NCBI GenBank assembly: GCA_965205915.1
Contig: OZ242191.1
Location: 992,001 to 1,056,000, forward strand
Direction: 5' to 3'
Source: VXMO01 sp965205915
GTDB taxonomy: Bacteria; Chloroflexota; Dehalococcoidia; UBA6926
Length of the DNA stretch: 64,000 nucleotides
Shown here: piece after piece, positions 16,255 through 25,703 of the stretch
Position numbering within the stretch: position 1 is the stretch's first letter
Layout: every line of letters starts with the position of its first letter
Made by a program: the position numbers and the translations under genes
Notes under the pieces: generated by a model
Databases searched by the model: none
What the model was told of the DNA's origin: nothing
Seen by the model: only the letters and a program-made list of their open reading frames with translations

Positions 16255-18843
16255 ATGACTACAGACAATGACGGACGTTTCACGCTGCTACCGAACACTG
16301 TGAGGCCTTCTCACTATGAGATTGAACTTACGCCTGACCTTGATTTAGGCACGTTCATGGGCGCAATCTCTATCGATGTGCTTGTGACAAGAGTAACGAA
16401 CGAGGTCGTGTTAAACGCGATTAGCCTCGATTTAAGTGCCATTTCATGCATTCCGCGGGGGGGTGAGTCGATCCCCTCGACGGGCATCAGTTATGACGAG
16501 GATGCTGAGACGGCGACGATCCGTTTTGGGGAGTCTCTGCCGGTCGGGTCGGCGACTTTGCAGATCTCTTTCACCGGAATCCTCAACGATCAGCTGCACG
16601 GGTTTTACCTGAGCACTTTTCGTGATCAGGGGGGCGTGGAGCGGCGGATGGCGGCGACTCAGTTCGAGGCGTCGGACGCGCGGCGGTGTTTCCCCTGCTG
16701 GGACGAGCCGGCAATCAAGGCGACGTTCCAGGTCGATTTGATCATTCCCGAGGGATTTTCGGCGATTTCCAACACGTTGGAGTCCGCGCCGGAGCCGGTG
16801 AACGGCGGGCGGCAGCGCGTTCGATTCCCCGCGACGCCGATCATGTCCACGTATCTGCTGGCGTTCATCGTCGGGGAGATGGAGTCAATCGAGGCTCGGT
16901 CGGCCAATGGGACTCTGGCGCGGGTGTGGGCGACGATCGGGCAGGCGGAGTTGGGCCGGTTTGCGCTCGAGACCTCCGTGCGGCTGCTGGACTACTACAA
17001 CGACTATTTTGGGGTCGACTATCCGCTAGAGAAGCTGGACCACATCGCGCTGCCGGACTTTGCGGCGGGGGCGATGGAGAATTGGGGGGCGGTGACGTAC
17101 CGCGAGGTGGCGCTGCTGTTCGATACTGCGAGTTCATCGCCGGGGACGCGACAGCGGATCGTGGAGATCATCGCGCACGAGATGGCGCACATGTGGTTCG
17201 GCGATCTGGTGACGATGGCGTGGTGGAACGATCTTTGGCTCAACGAGAGTTTCGCGTCGTGGATGGCGGCCAAGGCCACGGACACGCTGTATCCGGACTG
17301 GGCTATCTGGACGCAGTTCATCGCAACGGACGTAGCACCGGGTATGAGCCTGGACGGGTTGGAGAACTCTCATCCCATCGAGTCGGAGGTGCGGAATCCC
17401 AACGAGGTGAGCCAACTTTTTGACGCGATCAGCTACGAGAAGGGCGCGTCCATCCTCCGCATGTTGGAGCAGCACATAGGCGGGGACGCGTTTCGTCAGG
17501 GCCTGAACGGCTATATGACCGCGTTCGCTTACTCCAACGCGGAGGGGGCGGACCTGTGGCGCGCGATGGCAGAGGCGTCCGGACAGGACATTCCGGGGAT
17601 GATGGACTCCTGGGTCAAGCAGGTTGGCTACCCGGTTGTATCGGCGGAGACGACGCGCGGCGACGCGGGGGCATCCGTGTCGCTTACGCAGCGCCGGTTT
17701 CTTTACTCCGGGCCGAGCGAGGATGAGACGCTGTGGCATGTGCCCGTGCGTATCACGACGCAAGGGAGCGACGGAGAGGCGACGGCGCTGTTCACGGGAC
17801 GGACTGAGGCAATCGATGTTCCGACGGCCTCAGCGGACGGGTGGATCAAGGTCAACGCGGGCGGCACGGGATTCTATCGTGTGGGGTATGAGCAGGATGA
17901 GCTTGAGCGGCTCATCGCGGCCGTACGCACCGGCGAGCTATCCGCCGCCGACCGCCTGACCCTGTTGGAGGACACGTACGCGCTCGCGCGCGCCCGGCAC
18001 ATACCGGCCCGCAACTACCTTGAGTTAGCGCAGGCGTACGCGGGCGATGAGGACTACACCATCTGGGCGGCGATGGCATCGCAATTGGCCGCGATTGAGG
18101 CGCTTTCGCGCGCCGAGCCGTACCTGGAGCGCTACCAGGAGTTCGCACGGGGGCTGACGCAGACCGTCGTTAGCAACATTGGGTGGGAGCAGCCTGAGAA
18201 TGAGCCGCACCTGCGGACGCTGTTGCGAGCGGTGGCGCTGAGCGCAGCGGGCGGCTTTGGCGATGAGGCTGTTCTTTCTGAGGCCGCCGAACGATTCGGT
18301 CGGTTTCTGGAGGATGAGTCCTCGTTGAGGCCGGGCCTGCGCGCTGTCGTGTACAACCTCACCGCCGAGCAGGGCGACGAGGAGACGTTTGAGACTATGC
18401 GGCGACTGGAGCGGGAGTTCGATCTGCAGGAGGAGAAGGTCCGGATGCAGGGGGCGCTGACGCAGTTCCGTCAGCCGGAGTTGATGCAACGGGCGCTCGA
18501 GATGTCGGTTGACCAGGAGCAGATACGTGTGCAGGACGCGCCGCGTATCTTGATGGGCGTCGGCGGGAATCTTCGCGGCCTTGCCCTGACGTGGGAGTTC
18601 ATGAAGAGCAACTGGCCGGAGATCGAGCGGCGCTACGCCGGAGGCGGATTCGCCATCATGCGGCTGGTTTCCATCACAGGTGGATTCACGACGGCAGAGG
18701 CTGCGCAAGAAGTGCGGTCATTCTTCGACGAGCATCCGACGCCGTCTGCGACGCGGGTGATACAGCAATCTTTGGAGCGGATAGAGCTCAATCGGCTGTG
18801 GTTGGAGCGGAACAGGGGGGAGTTGGGGGCTTGGCTGGGGTAG
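16255..18843 (+). CDS. M1 family zinc aminopeptidase
   Basis: 862 residues. Substrate-binding GAMENWG near 271 and zinc site HEMAH near 308 with the third ligand Glu 18 residues later (NDLWLNESFASWM) define an active gluzincin of the ERAP/tricorn-factor type. A C-terminal ERAP1-like helical domain (about 540-860) caps the active site. No signal peptide, so it probably acts in the cytoplasm in peptide turnover. Stands alone between an MFS gene and the DUF433 cluster; the start ATG follows GAAGAGTTGAGCA. Confidence 0.95.
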   Translation: MTTDNDGRFTLLPNTVRPSHYEIELTPDLDLGTFMGAISIDVLVTRVTNEVVLNAISLDLSAISCIPRGGESIPSTGISYDEDAETATIRFGESLPVGSATLQISFTGILNDQLHGFYLSTFRDQGGVERRMAATQFEASDARRCFPCWDEPAIKATFQVDLIIPEGFSAISNTLESAPEPVNGGRQRVRFPATPIMSTYLLAFIVGEMESIEARSANGTLARVWATIGQAELGRFALETSVRLLDYYNDYFGVDYPLEKLDHIALPDFAAGAMENWGAVTYREVALLFDTASSSPGTRQRIVEIIAHEMAHMWFGDLVTMAWWNDLWLNESFASWMAAKATDTLYPDWAIWTQFIATDVAPGMSLDGLENSHPIESEVRNPNEVSQLFDAISYEKGASILRMLEQHIGGDAFRQGLNGYMTAFAYSNAEGADLWRAMAEASGQDIPGMMDSWVKQVGYPVVSAETTRGDAGASVSLTQRRFLYSGPSEDETLWHVPVRITTQGSDGEATALFTGRTEAIDVPTASADGWIKVNAGGTGFYRVGYEQDELERLIAAVRTGELSAADRLTLLEDTYALARARHIPARNYLELAQAYAGDEDYTIWAAMASQLAAIEALSRAEPYLERYQEFARGLTQTVVSNIGWEQPENEPHLRTLLRAVALSAAGGFGDEAVLSEAAERFGRFLEDESSLRPGLRAVVYNLTAEQGDEETFETMRRLEREFDLQEEKVRMQGALTQFRQPELMQRALEMSVDQEQIRVQDAPRILMGVGGNLRGLALTWEFMKSNWPEIERRYAGGGFAIMRLVSITGGFTTAEAAQEVRSFFDEHPTPSATRVIQQSLERIELNRLWLERNRGELGAWLG

Positions 18844-18898
18844 TTCAGGCCCCCGCCGGACCAAGTGGGCCCGCGGCCGATGGTGATCGTTTGATTGT

Positions 18899-19135
18899 TC
18901 AGGGGGGCGCGGTGTAGATGCGCCGTCCCGGCTCAGCGACGAAGGCGTAGCAGGCGAGCAGATCGAGGCGGGTCAGTTGAGGATATTTCTCAAAGAGTTC
19001 GTCCTCGGTTTTGCCTTCGGCAAGGAACTCGAGCACGTCGTACAGGGTGACATTCTTGCCGCGGAGAACGGGCTGATCTAGTCCGTCGACCTTCTCTATC
19101 GTGATGTAGTCCCAGTAGTTGTCTGCTTCACCCAT
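18899..19135 (-). CDS. DUF433-like protein
   Basis: 78 residues. YITIEKVDGLDQPVLRGKN, then TLYDVLEFLAEGKTEDELFEKYPQLTRLDL follow the DUF433 pattern (a winged-helix-like antitoxin-type fold). It is diverged from the two copies at 19501 and 19850, and C-terminally ends RRIYTAPP. DUF433 genes commonly pair with DUF5615 PIN-like genes, and one lies just upstream at 19203. Confidence 0.75.
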   Translation of the reverse strand: MGEADNYWDYITIEKVDGLDQPVLRGKNVTLYDVLEFLAEGKTEDELFEKYPQLTRLDLLACYAFVAEPGRRIYTAPP

Positions 19136-19202
19136 GACGCTTCCGGCTTCTCGACTATTGCTTCCATCGAGCCTGTTTGCTCAGTCTGTTCACATTGGCA
19201 CT

Positions 19203-19535
19203 CTAACCCATCTCGATTATGCCTGTGGTTCGATCGGTCTCGAATCGCTGAATTAGGTCGAAGTTGTCTCGGAGAAGTTCGGCGACCTGTTGAGTCGGGC
19301 CGTTGCCAGAAAGAATGAGGATTACTTTGGGGGGGAAGCCGCGTTGCCGACTTAGGTCTCGATAGTCCGTGTCTTTGGTGACAAACACGTAGTCATTGTC
19401 CCGAGTGTAGCTCCAGATCTCAGCGTCTTCTGCCTCGCCGAGCAGAATGTGAAAGACATGGAGGGAGTCAGGGAACAAGTCGCCCAGCAAGTTCACCAGT
19501 TCAGGCGACAGGTTCTGGTCGACGAGTAGTTTCAA
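19203..19535 (-). CDS. DUF5615 PIN-like protein (probable toxin)
   Basis: 110 residues from TTG 19535 (KLLVDQNLSPELVNLL). Pattern of DUF5615: an early Asp (LLVDQNLS), DAEIWSYTRDNDYVFVTKDTDYRDL carrying further acidic residues, and a PPKVILI strand; a PIN-like nuclease fold is inferred. Its start overlaps the end of the DUF433 gene at 19501-19767 by 35 bases, the classic antitoxin-first order with translational coupling. Confidence 0.78.
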   Translation of the reverse strand: MKLLVDQNLSPELVNLLGDLFPDSLHVFHILLGEAEDAEIWSYTRDNDYVFVTKDTDYRDLSRQRGFPPKVILILSGNGPTQQVAELLRDNFDLIQRFETDRTTGIIEMG

Positions 19536-19767
19536 TCGCTCGATCCCACATGGTGCGACGGACGACACGGGCGGCAAAGAGACATATGGCGCTTATGTCG
19601 TCGCGTGTGAGGTACGGGAAGTCGTCCATGACTTCTTCTATGGACATTCCGCCGGCGAGGTATTCAAAGACATCGTAGACGGTCAGCCGCATCCGGCGAA
19701 TACACGGCTGGCCGCTCCGCTTGCCCGGCTCGAAAGTGATGTAGTCCTGATAGTCGACGGCACTCAT
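19501..19767 (-). CDS. DUF433 protein, probable antitoxin (copy A)
   Basis: 88 residues from ATG 19767 (SD GGAG). Contains YITFEPGKRSGQPCIRRMRL and TVYDVFEYLAGGMSIEEVM, the DUF433 core. The 3' end overlaps the DUF5615 gene, so this is the antitoxin of that pair. Nearly identical to copy B at 19850 over most of its length, differing mainly after RRTMW. Confidence 0.85.
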   Translation of the reverse strand: MSAVDYQDYITFEPGKRSGQPCIRRMRLTVYDVFEYLAGGMSIEEVMDDFPYLTRDDISAICLFAARVVRRTMWDRAIETTRRPEPVA

Positions 19768-20129
19768 GTTGGTCTCCAGTTTGCCACACCACAGTCTACT
19801 CATTTGGGAAACAGGCGTCTCTAAGTAGGGTTGGGCGGAAGCGGTTCTCCTACTTCGCGTAGATCGAGGGCTTGGGAATCGCATTTAGCGATCCCCACAT
19901 GGTGCGACGAATGACGCGAGCGGCAAAGTCGCATATTGCGCTTAAGTCGTCCCTGGTCAGCTCGGGGAAGTCGTCCATGACTTCTTCCATGGACATGCCG
20001 CCGGCGAGGTATTCAAAGACATCGTAGACGGTCAGGCGCATCCGGCGGATGCAGGGCTGGCCGCTCCGCTTGCCCGGCTCGAAAGTGATGTAGTCCTGAT
20101 AGTCGACGGCACTCATGTTGGTCTCCAAG
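19541..20129. repeat. Tandem duplication of a DUF433 gene with its leader
   Basis: Two units, about 19541-19784 and 19889-20129, are near-identical in nucleotides from the leader (GTTGGTCTCCA side) through the codons for RRTMW. Outside these limits the sequence is unrelated, so duplication took the antitoxin but not the toxin gene. Confidence 0.85.
19850..20116 (-). CDS. DUF433 protein, duplicated antitoxin without partner (copy B)
   Basis: 88 residues from ATG 20116; same SD and leader as copy A. Differs from A at a few positions (SMEE for SIEE, PELTRDDLSAICDF for PYLTRDDISAICLF) and has an unrelated C-terminus (GSLNAIPKPSIYAK). No DUF5615 gene overlaps it. A TACAAT box lies upstream near 20140. 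Confidence 0.82.
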   Translation of the reverse strand: MSAVDYQDYITFEPGKRSGQPCIRRMRLTVYDVFEYLAGGMSMEEVMDDFPELTRDDLSAICDFAARVIRRTMWGSLNAIPKPSIYAK

Positions 20130-20134
20130 CGCAC

Positions 20135-20403
20135 CCCATTGTATCAATTGGGGGGATTGCATTTCTCAGAGAATGAAGCCGCTTGGTGGACGACATTTGG
20201 GCTCACCCTGGCTATCTCCCCGGGGAGATAGGTAACGCTCAGATCAGGCACATGGGTAACACATCGTGTGATGGTGGGAAGCAATCCTACGCGGAGAGGG
20301 GATAGCCGCCCCACGAGCGGCGTGGGCCCCGGCCTTCGCGGGGGGTTCTCGGAAAGGGCGCGGGGGTAGCGGGGTGGGATTGGTTGCGCAATTGAGGTCA
20401 AGG
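20135..20403. other. Gene-poor spacer with degenerate hairpins
   Basis: No convincing coding sequence. It holds GC-rich hairpin-like pieces (for instance CCCCGGCCTTCGCGGGGG near 20328-20346) leading into the REP-like palindrome at 20404, preceded by GGTTGCGCAATTGAGGTCAA. Confidence 0.5.
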
Positions 20404-20421
20404 TTCCCGCTTTCGCGGGAA
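20404..20421. repeat. REP-like palindrome 1
   Basis: TTCCCGCTTTCGCGGGAA, followed by TGACGGG. The same element recurs at 39458, 44164 and 47524, with variants at 43310 and 47348, always between genes and usually preceded by GGTTGGTTGCAC-type sequence. Confidence 0.7.
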
Positions 20422-20435
20422 TGACGGGCAGGCTG

Positions 20436-21866
20436 CTAGGCGTAGATTGCCAAGCGTCCTTTGGAGAGGACGTCGCCGACATGCCTCCTGATGATTTGGA
20501 GCATTTGGAAATCGTCCTCGCCGACGAATGTGACGGCCTTGCCGGCGTTGCCGATACGTCCTGTTCGGCCGATACGGTGGATGTACTCCTCAAGGTTCCC
20601 GGGCATGTCGTAGTTGATGACGTGCGAGATCTCCGGAACGTCGATGCCGCGCGACGCGACGTTTGTTGCGACCAGGATCTTGAGTTCCCCCGACTTGAAT
20701 GCGCGCATCACGGACTCACGCTGGCCTTGCCTCATGCCGCCGTGGATTGGCTGCACCGGGAGCCGGCCACGCTGAAGTCGGCGAACCAGACGGTCGACGC
20801 CAACCTGGGTTCGGCAGAAGATGAGGGTCTTCTCGTCGCGGAGTTCGTTTCGGAGGATTTCTTCGATCCCGGCAAGTTTGTCCTGTGCCGCGACCTCGTA
20901 ATAGACCTGTTCGATGGTGTCTGCCGCCTCCGATTCCGTCCCAATGCCGATATGCAACGGATCGCGCAGGAATTTTTCGATCATGCGCTTGATAAAGGTT
21001 GGGACGGTGGCAGAGTACAGCGATGTTTGTCGAGAGTTCGGGGTGGCGCGCAGGATACGGATCATGTCCTCGGCAAAGCCGATGTCCAGCATCTGGTCGG
21101 CCTCATCAAGCACCGCAATCCTGACGTTGTCCAATCTGAGGGTGCCGCGTTTCATGTGATCCTGAACGCGCCCCGGCGTGCCGACGATGATCTGTGGTGT
21201 GTTTTGCAGTGCTCTGAACTGGATCTCGATCTTCTGGCCGCCGTATAGGGTAACGGCTTTGATGCCACGGTATTCGGCGAGGCGACGGAGTTCTCCGGTG
21301 ACCTGCACGGCCAACTCACGGGTCGGGGCAAGGACGATGCCCTGCACTTCTGCCCGCGTTGGGTCGAGCAGCTCAATCATGGGGATGCCAAACGCTGCAG
21401 TTTTGCCCGTGCCCGTCTGCGCGCGGCCAACAACATCACGGCCCTGGAGCATGTTTGGAATCGCCTGCTCCTGGATGGGTGTGGGGTTTTCGTAGCCCAT
21501 GTCGTTGAGGGCCAGCCGGATTGGCTCGGATATTGCAATCGATCCGAAGGTTCGGTCGCGCTTGAGCGGGCCGGCCTGTAACTCAACGGCCCGCGCTGTC
21601 CGGGGCTTCCGTCCGTTAGCAGTGTTATCACGTCTCTCGGTTTGCTGCGCGCCGGTAGAGTCTGCCGATCTAGTCGGCTTGCGGCGACGGCGTGGCGGCC
21701 GCTTTCGAGCAGGCGCGTCATCAGACCGATCGATCGTCGGGGTTGCCGTGAGCGCCGGTGGGCTCATTGAAGAGCCGACCGGAGAGGGTGAAGTTGGGGG
21801 AAGGGTTACTGTGGTTGCCGTCGGTGACGGCGAGGCCGTTACACGGCCAAGGATTTTTTGAAGCAC
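20436..21866 (-). CDS. DEAD-box ATP-dependent RNA helicase
   Basis: 476 residues (GTG 21866). A disordered Pro/Thr then Arg-rich N-terminus (RKRPPRRRRKPTRS near 53-66) is followed by the Q motif (TPIQEQAIP), AQTGTGKT near 150, PTRELA, TPGR, DEAD near 250, SAT near 283, and the second RecA domain with ARGxD-type SRGIDVPE and HRIGRTGRIG. Unwinds RNA duplexes, probably in ribosome assembly or mRNA decay. The basic tract is N-terminal here, unlike the C-terminal tails of many bacterial relatives. The zinc-ribbon gene upstream is on the same strand. Confidence 0.95.
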   Translation of the reverse strand: MLQKILGRVTASPSPTATTVTLPPTSPSPVGSSMSPPALTATPTIDRSDDAPARKRPPRRRRKPTRSADSTGAQQTERRDNTANGRKPRTARAVELQAGPLKRDRTFGSIAISEPIRLALNDMGYENPTPIQEQAIPNMLQGRDVVGRAQTGTGKTAAFGIPMIELLDPTRAEVQGIVLAPTRELAVQVTGELRRLAEYRGIKAVTLYGGQKIEIQFRALQNTPQIIVGTPGRVQDHMKRGTLRLDNVRIAVLDEADQMLDIGFAEDMIRILRATPNSRQTSLYSATVPTFIKRMIEKFLRDPLHIGIGTESEAADTIEQVYYEVAAQDKLAGIEEILRNELRDEKTLIFCRTQVGVDRLVRRLQRGRLPVQPIHGGMRQGQRESVMRAFKSGELKILVATNVASRGIDVPEISHVINYDMPGNLEEYIHRIGRTGRIGNAGKAVTFVGEDDFQMLQIIRRHVGDVLSKGRLAIYA

Positions 21867-21983
21867 AAATTCCTCTTACATGAGTTGGCCAGAAACCGCC
21901 CGTGGCGATTCTCACTCAACTGGGTGCGATGTCGATTGATTGGCCCCTTTGCGGGGCGGATGCCGTGCCGCTTGGCGAGACGC

Positions 21984-22358
21984 CTAGTAGCGGGTGGTGG
22001 CACTATGGTTCCTGAAGCAGTCTGAGCAGTAGACGGGGCGATCACCGCGAGGCTGGAATGGCACTTCCGCGTCCTTGCCACAGTCTGCACAGGTGACGGA
22101 ATACATGCGGCGCTCACGCCGTTCAAAGTTGCCGTTGCCTGCTGCGGGGGCCTGTCCGCCGGATGCATTGCCGGATGTGTACGTTCCGCCCGTTCCGCCC
22201 ACGTAACCGCCTTCGCGGTCGCGCTTGCGGGCTGTGCGGCATTCGGGGCATCGAGTGGGTTCTCGTGTGAATCCCTTGCTTGCGTAAAATTCCTGCTCGC
22301 CGGACGTGAACACAAACTCATTTGAGCAGTCGCGACACGTCAGCGTCTTGTCGGCCAT
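21984..22358 (-). CDS. Double zinc-ribbon protein (CxxC-x17-CxxC type)
   Basis: 124 residues from ATG 22358. The N-terminal ribbon (CRDCSNEFVFTSGEQEFYAS, then CPEC) is of the probable zinc-ribbon trcl type; a Gly-rich linker follows; the C-terminal block MYSVTCADCGKDAEVPFQP and PVYCSDCF is the CxxC-x17-CxxC domain. Likely nucleic-acid- or ribosome-associated. Sits 117 bases upstream of the helicase, same strand, which suggests a shared RNA role (inference). Confidence 0.88.
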   Translation of the reverse strand: MADKTLTCRDCSNEFVFTSGEQEFYASKGFTREPTRCPECRTARKRDREGGYVGGTGGTYTSGNASGGQAPAAGNGNFERRERRMYSVTCADCGKDAEVPFQPRGDRPVYCSDCFRNHSATTRY

Positions 22359-22364
22359 TGTCAT

Positions 22365-22764
22365 CCTAAGTATCTCCCTCGTTTTCCTGATTCTTCCGGC
22401 GACCCCGCCTTACAAACGTAAACAGGCCGGGGGGTCCGCCGCCTGCACACGCGCCGACCATGGTGATCCTCGCGTTGCAGGGGCTGCAGGTACTGAGGTG
22501 AACGAAGGCCGACTTGATTATGAATGTGGGATACAGTGCGGTGAAAAATTCCTCTTGTTTCCAGTTGCGCCACTATTGTAGCAGATTTCGGCCAGCGCAA
22601 GCGCCTGCCTGTTGGCTGCTCTGCTTTTTCTTGCCCCTTTGCCGCGCTTTCACTACAGTTGAGCGCGTGATGTGTGAAGAACGCGCAAGGAAGCGGCGCC
22701 GGGTTTTGATGGCGGCCTATCCACTGTAGCCCGCTCGCCCGCAAGACGCATGGAGGGACGTGAG
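22365..22764. other. Divergent intergenic region
   Basis: About 400 bases between divergent genes. No coding sequence with codon-like pattern or start signal was found. It must hold promoters for both sides, but no box pair is close enough to consensus to name. Confidence 0.5.
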
Positions 22765-23982
22765 ATGGATTTTCGATTTTCACCGGAAGATGAGCAGTTG
22801 CGCCAGGAGGCGATTGAGTTCACCCGTCGCGAATGGGACGCCAAGGGCATGGGCGATGGGCAGGGCATCTATTACGCCCTGTCCTGGGACCACGAGAACC
22901 ACGAGATTGAGTCGATGATCAGCGGCTTCGAGAAGAAGCTGGTCGCCAAGGGCTGGTGGACGATGCACTGGCCGACGGAATTCGGCGGCAAGGGGGCCGG
23001 CATCGAGACGCAGATGGCGTACCGGGAGGCGATGGTTTACGCGGGCGCGCCGGCCACGCTGGGGGGCGGTCTCGTCGCGCCGGTGCTGATGGTGCATGGC
23101 ACGGATGAGCAGAAGGAGTACTTCCTGCCTCGGATGGCCAGCGCGGACATTTCGTACGTTGCGCAGGGGTTCTCGGAGCCGGATTCAGGTTCGGATCTTG
23201 CGAGCCTGCAGACGCGGGCGGTCCGCGACGGTGATAACTATGTGGTTAATGGGCAAAAGATCTGGAGCACGTACGGGGCGAAGTTCATTCACATCCTCGT
23301 TCGGACGGATCCGGAGCAGCCGAAGCACCGGGGCATCACGTATCTGTTGGCGCGGCTTAAGGATGACGACGGGAATTATCTGCCCGGCATCAAGGTGAAT
23401 GCGATCCCTGACGCGCTTGGTCGGCATCGGTGGGATGAGGTGTTCTTTGAGGACTGGCGCGTGCCGACGAACAACATCATCGGCGAGGAGAATCGCGGCT
23501 GGTACGCGGCGATGACGACGCTGAGCTTCGAGCGGTCCAATATTGAGGGGCCGGCGATGCTGATCCGCATCATGGAGGACTTTATCGAGTACGCGACGCG
23601 GCTGCGTGAGTTTGGGGAGAGCCCGCTGGACAATCCCATCGTGCGGCACCAGATCGCCAATCTGCGGCTTGAGATCGAGGCGATGCGGATGCTTTCATAC
23701 CGGGTCGGGTGGATGCAGAGCCAGGGCGAGATTCCGGTGCGCGAGGCGTCCATGACGAAGTTCTGGGGCGATGAGATTACGCAGAAGGTGTATCGCTACT
23801 TCTCACATGTCCTCGGAGAATATGGCCAGGTGCTGCCGACGACGGAGCTGCCGCTGAGGCTGCCAATGGACGGTTTCCTGAACTCCAACGCGGTGAGCAC
23901 GATTGGTATCAGCATCGCGGGGGGCACGACGGAGGTTCAGAAGAACATCATTGCGCAGCGGGGACTGGGGTTGCCGAGGTAG
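22765..23982 (+). CDS. Acyl-CoA dehydrogenase
   Basis: 405 residues from ATG 22765, which has GGAGGG 8 bases upstream; an in-frame ATG at 22750 is less likely. Opens MDFRFSPEDEQLRQEAIEF; contains QGFSEPDSGSDLASLQ, NGQKIWS and the C-terminal GGTTEVQKNIIAQRGLGLPR. Fourth paralog in the window and the only one on the plus strand. Expected to be an ETF-linked flavoenzyme; substrate unknown. Confidence 0.95.
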   Translation: MDFRFSPEDEQLRQEAIEFTRREWDAKGMGDGQGIYYALSWDHENHEIESMISGFEKKLVAKGWWTMHWPTEFGGKGAGIETQMAYREAMVYAGAPATLGGGLVAPVLMVHGTDEQKEYFLPRMASADISYVAQGFSEPDSGSDLASLQTRAVRDGDNYVVNGQKIWSTYGAKFIHILVRTDPEQPKHRGITYLLARLKDDDGNYLPGIKVNAIPDALGRHRWDEVFFEDWRVPTNNIIGEENRGWYAAMTTLSFERSNIEGPAMLIRIMEDFIEYATRLREFGESPLDNPIVRHQIANLRLEIEAMRMLSYRVGWMQSQGEIPVREASMTKFWGDEITQKVYRYFSHVLGEYGQVLPTTELPLRLPMDGFLNSNAVSTIGISIAGGTTEVQKNIIAQRGLGLPR

Positions 23983-24030
23983 GGGCAGCGGGCGTACTGC
24001 GGGTCATTTTGGCCAATAAGTGAGCACGAC

Positions 24031-25203
24031 ATGACGGACGCACTAATCACGCCCCGGGTTCTCACTTGGGCCCGGGAGCGTCGTAAGCTCGACATAGAGT
24101 CGCTTGCTTCCAAAGTGAACGTTAAGCCTGCAGCGGTCTCCGCTTGGGAATCAGGGGGGCAGCGGCCAACGTTTCGCCAGGCTATAAATACCGCGAAGGC
24201 CTTAAGAGTTCCACTCGGTTACCTGTACTTGTCAAAGCCTCCGGATCTGAAGAGCCCGCTGCCAGACTTTCGAACACTCCCCGGCCACTCCAATACTGCG
24301 CCAAGCCCGGACATGCTTGACCTTATTGTCGAAGTCGTGGGCAAGCAAGAGTGGTATCGGGAGAATCAAGAGTCCGAGGGTGCAGTGGCCCTGCCCTTTG
24401 TCGGACGATCTTCCGCAGATGATCTGCCGGAAGTAGTCGCCCAGGATATTCGAGACGTTCTTGGGATTGAAGAGGCCCTAAAAAATGCCTCCGATTCGGA
24501 TGACTTTGTCAGGGAGTTATCGCGTAACGCCGAGGATGCCGGAATCATGGTGATGCGCAGCGGCGTTGTAGGACATGACACCACCCGACCACTTGACGTT
24601 GACGAATTTCGCGGGTTCTCGATCAGCGATCCTGTCGCCCCCCTATTATTCGTCAACGGCAGAGACGCAAAGGCTGCTCAGGTATTCACCATCGTCCATG
24701 AGATGGCACACATATGGACTGGTCAAGGGGGAATATCCACTCCATACGAGGGCCCTCTTTCAGAGGCGCAAGACGTTGGCATTGAACGATTCTTCGACAG
24801 GGTTGCGGCAGAGGCGCTGGTCCCCTCTGAGCACTTCGTGGACCTTTGGCGCGCTGGGTCACCCGACATCATTAGGAGGGCCAAACAGCTTGCCCGACAG
24901 TATTTAGTCAGCAACCTAGTGATCTTGCGCAGGGCCTATGAGCTCGATCTAGTAGAAGACGAGGAGTATTGGCCAAACTACAACCGGCTTAAGAATGAGG
25001 CACAGCCCAAGCGTGATCCCGGTGGAAATTTTCACTACACGCTACCGGCCCGCAACGGGTCACTACTAACAGCGGCAGTCATTTCAGGCGCCGCTAGTGG
25101 ACGGCTTTTGGTCAACGATGCCGCTGCCCTATTGGGCGTTAGCCTCAAGACACTGGGCTCTTTCGCGAAGACAAACTTTGGAACCTCCCTTGGCCTCGAT
25201 TGA
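24031..25203 (+). CDS. XRE-ImmA/IrrE protein (HTH plus metallopeptidase), antitoxin-like
   Basis: 390 residues. HTH_3 repressor domain at about 10-65 (IESLASKVNVKPAAVSAWES), then an ImmA/IrrE zinc-peptidase domain with HEMAH near 223 and a downstream acidic segment (IERFFDRVAAEAL). This architecture occurs in phage regulators and as the first gene of pairs with DUF4411 PIN-like toxins. The 3' end overlaps the DUF4411 gene by 14 bases. Codon use is more AT-rich than the adjoining housekeeping genes, which fits transfer. Confidence 0.9.
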   Translation: MTDALITPRVLTWARERRKLDIESLASKVNVKPAAVSAWESGGQRPTFRQAINTAKALRVPLGYLYLSKPPDLKSPLPDFRTLPGHSNTAPSPDMLDLIVEVVGKQEWYRENQESEGAVALPFVGRSSADDLPEVVAQDIRDVLGIEEALKNASDSDDFVRELSRNAEDAGIMVMRSGVVGHDTTRPLDVDEFRGFSISDPVAPLLFVNGRDAKAAQVFTIVHEMAHIWTGQGGISTPYEGPLSEAQDVGIERFFDRVAAEALVPSEHFVDLWRAGSPDIIRRAKQLARQYLVSNLVILRRAYELDLVEDEEYWPNYNRLKNEAQPKRDPGGNFHYTLPARNGSLLTAAVISGAASGRLLVNDAAALLGVSLKTLGSFAKTNFGTSLGLD

Positions 25204-25687
25204 GTATTGGCTGGATACTAATGTCTTTTCAGAGGGCATGAAGGGCCCCTATGGATTCGACATCGCGCCCCGATTTTGGGAAATTATCGACGAACTCACC
25301 AACGCTGGCCGCTTGGCGTGTCCTACTCTGGTCTACGACGAATTGCTAGACGCGCCCGATGTCTTGAAGGAATGGGCCGCAGCAACGCGATTGTCGGGAC
25401 TTTTCGTAGATCCCTCAGAAGACGTCCAACTTAGATATGGAAAGGTCGTTGACTACGTTGCTTCTCGATACCCCCAGAATCAGGAGACTCGTCGATTCTT
25501 GGGCGGTTCAGATCCGTGGCTGATTTCCCATGCTGATGCTATGGGGGGCAAAGTTGTAAGCCTCGAGCAGCGTGTCAAGGAAGACTCTAACAAGCCAAAG
25601 ATCCCCAATGTGTGCGATCACTTTGGCGTCGAATACGCGAACACATATGAGATGCTGCGCGAACTAGGAGTTGCCTGGACTGTGTAA
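25190..25687 (+). CDS. DUF4411 PIN-like toxin
   Basis: 165 residues from TTG 25190 (ASIEYWLDTNVFSEGMKGPY). The early LDTNVF acidic site, CPTLVYDELLD and GSDPWLISHA with a second acidic residue follow the DUF4411 (PIN-superfamily) pattern, so a Mg-dependent RNase is inferred. The start lies inside the upstream XRE-ImmA gene, giving coupled translation and a type II toxin-antitoxin arrangement. Confidence 0.87.
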   Translation: MASIEYWLDTNVFSEGMKGPYGFDIAPRFWEIIDELTNAGRLACPTLVYDELLDAPDVLKEWAAATRLSGLFVDPSEDVQLRYGKVVDYVASRYPQNQETRRFLGGSDPWLISHADAMGGKVVSLEQRVKEDSNKPKIPNVCDHFGVEYANTYEMLRELGVAWTV

Positions 25688-25703
25688 GTCGGAGTTATCT
25701 GCC

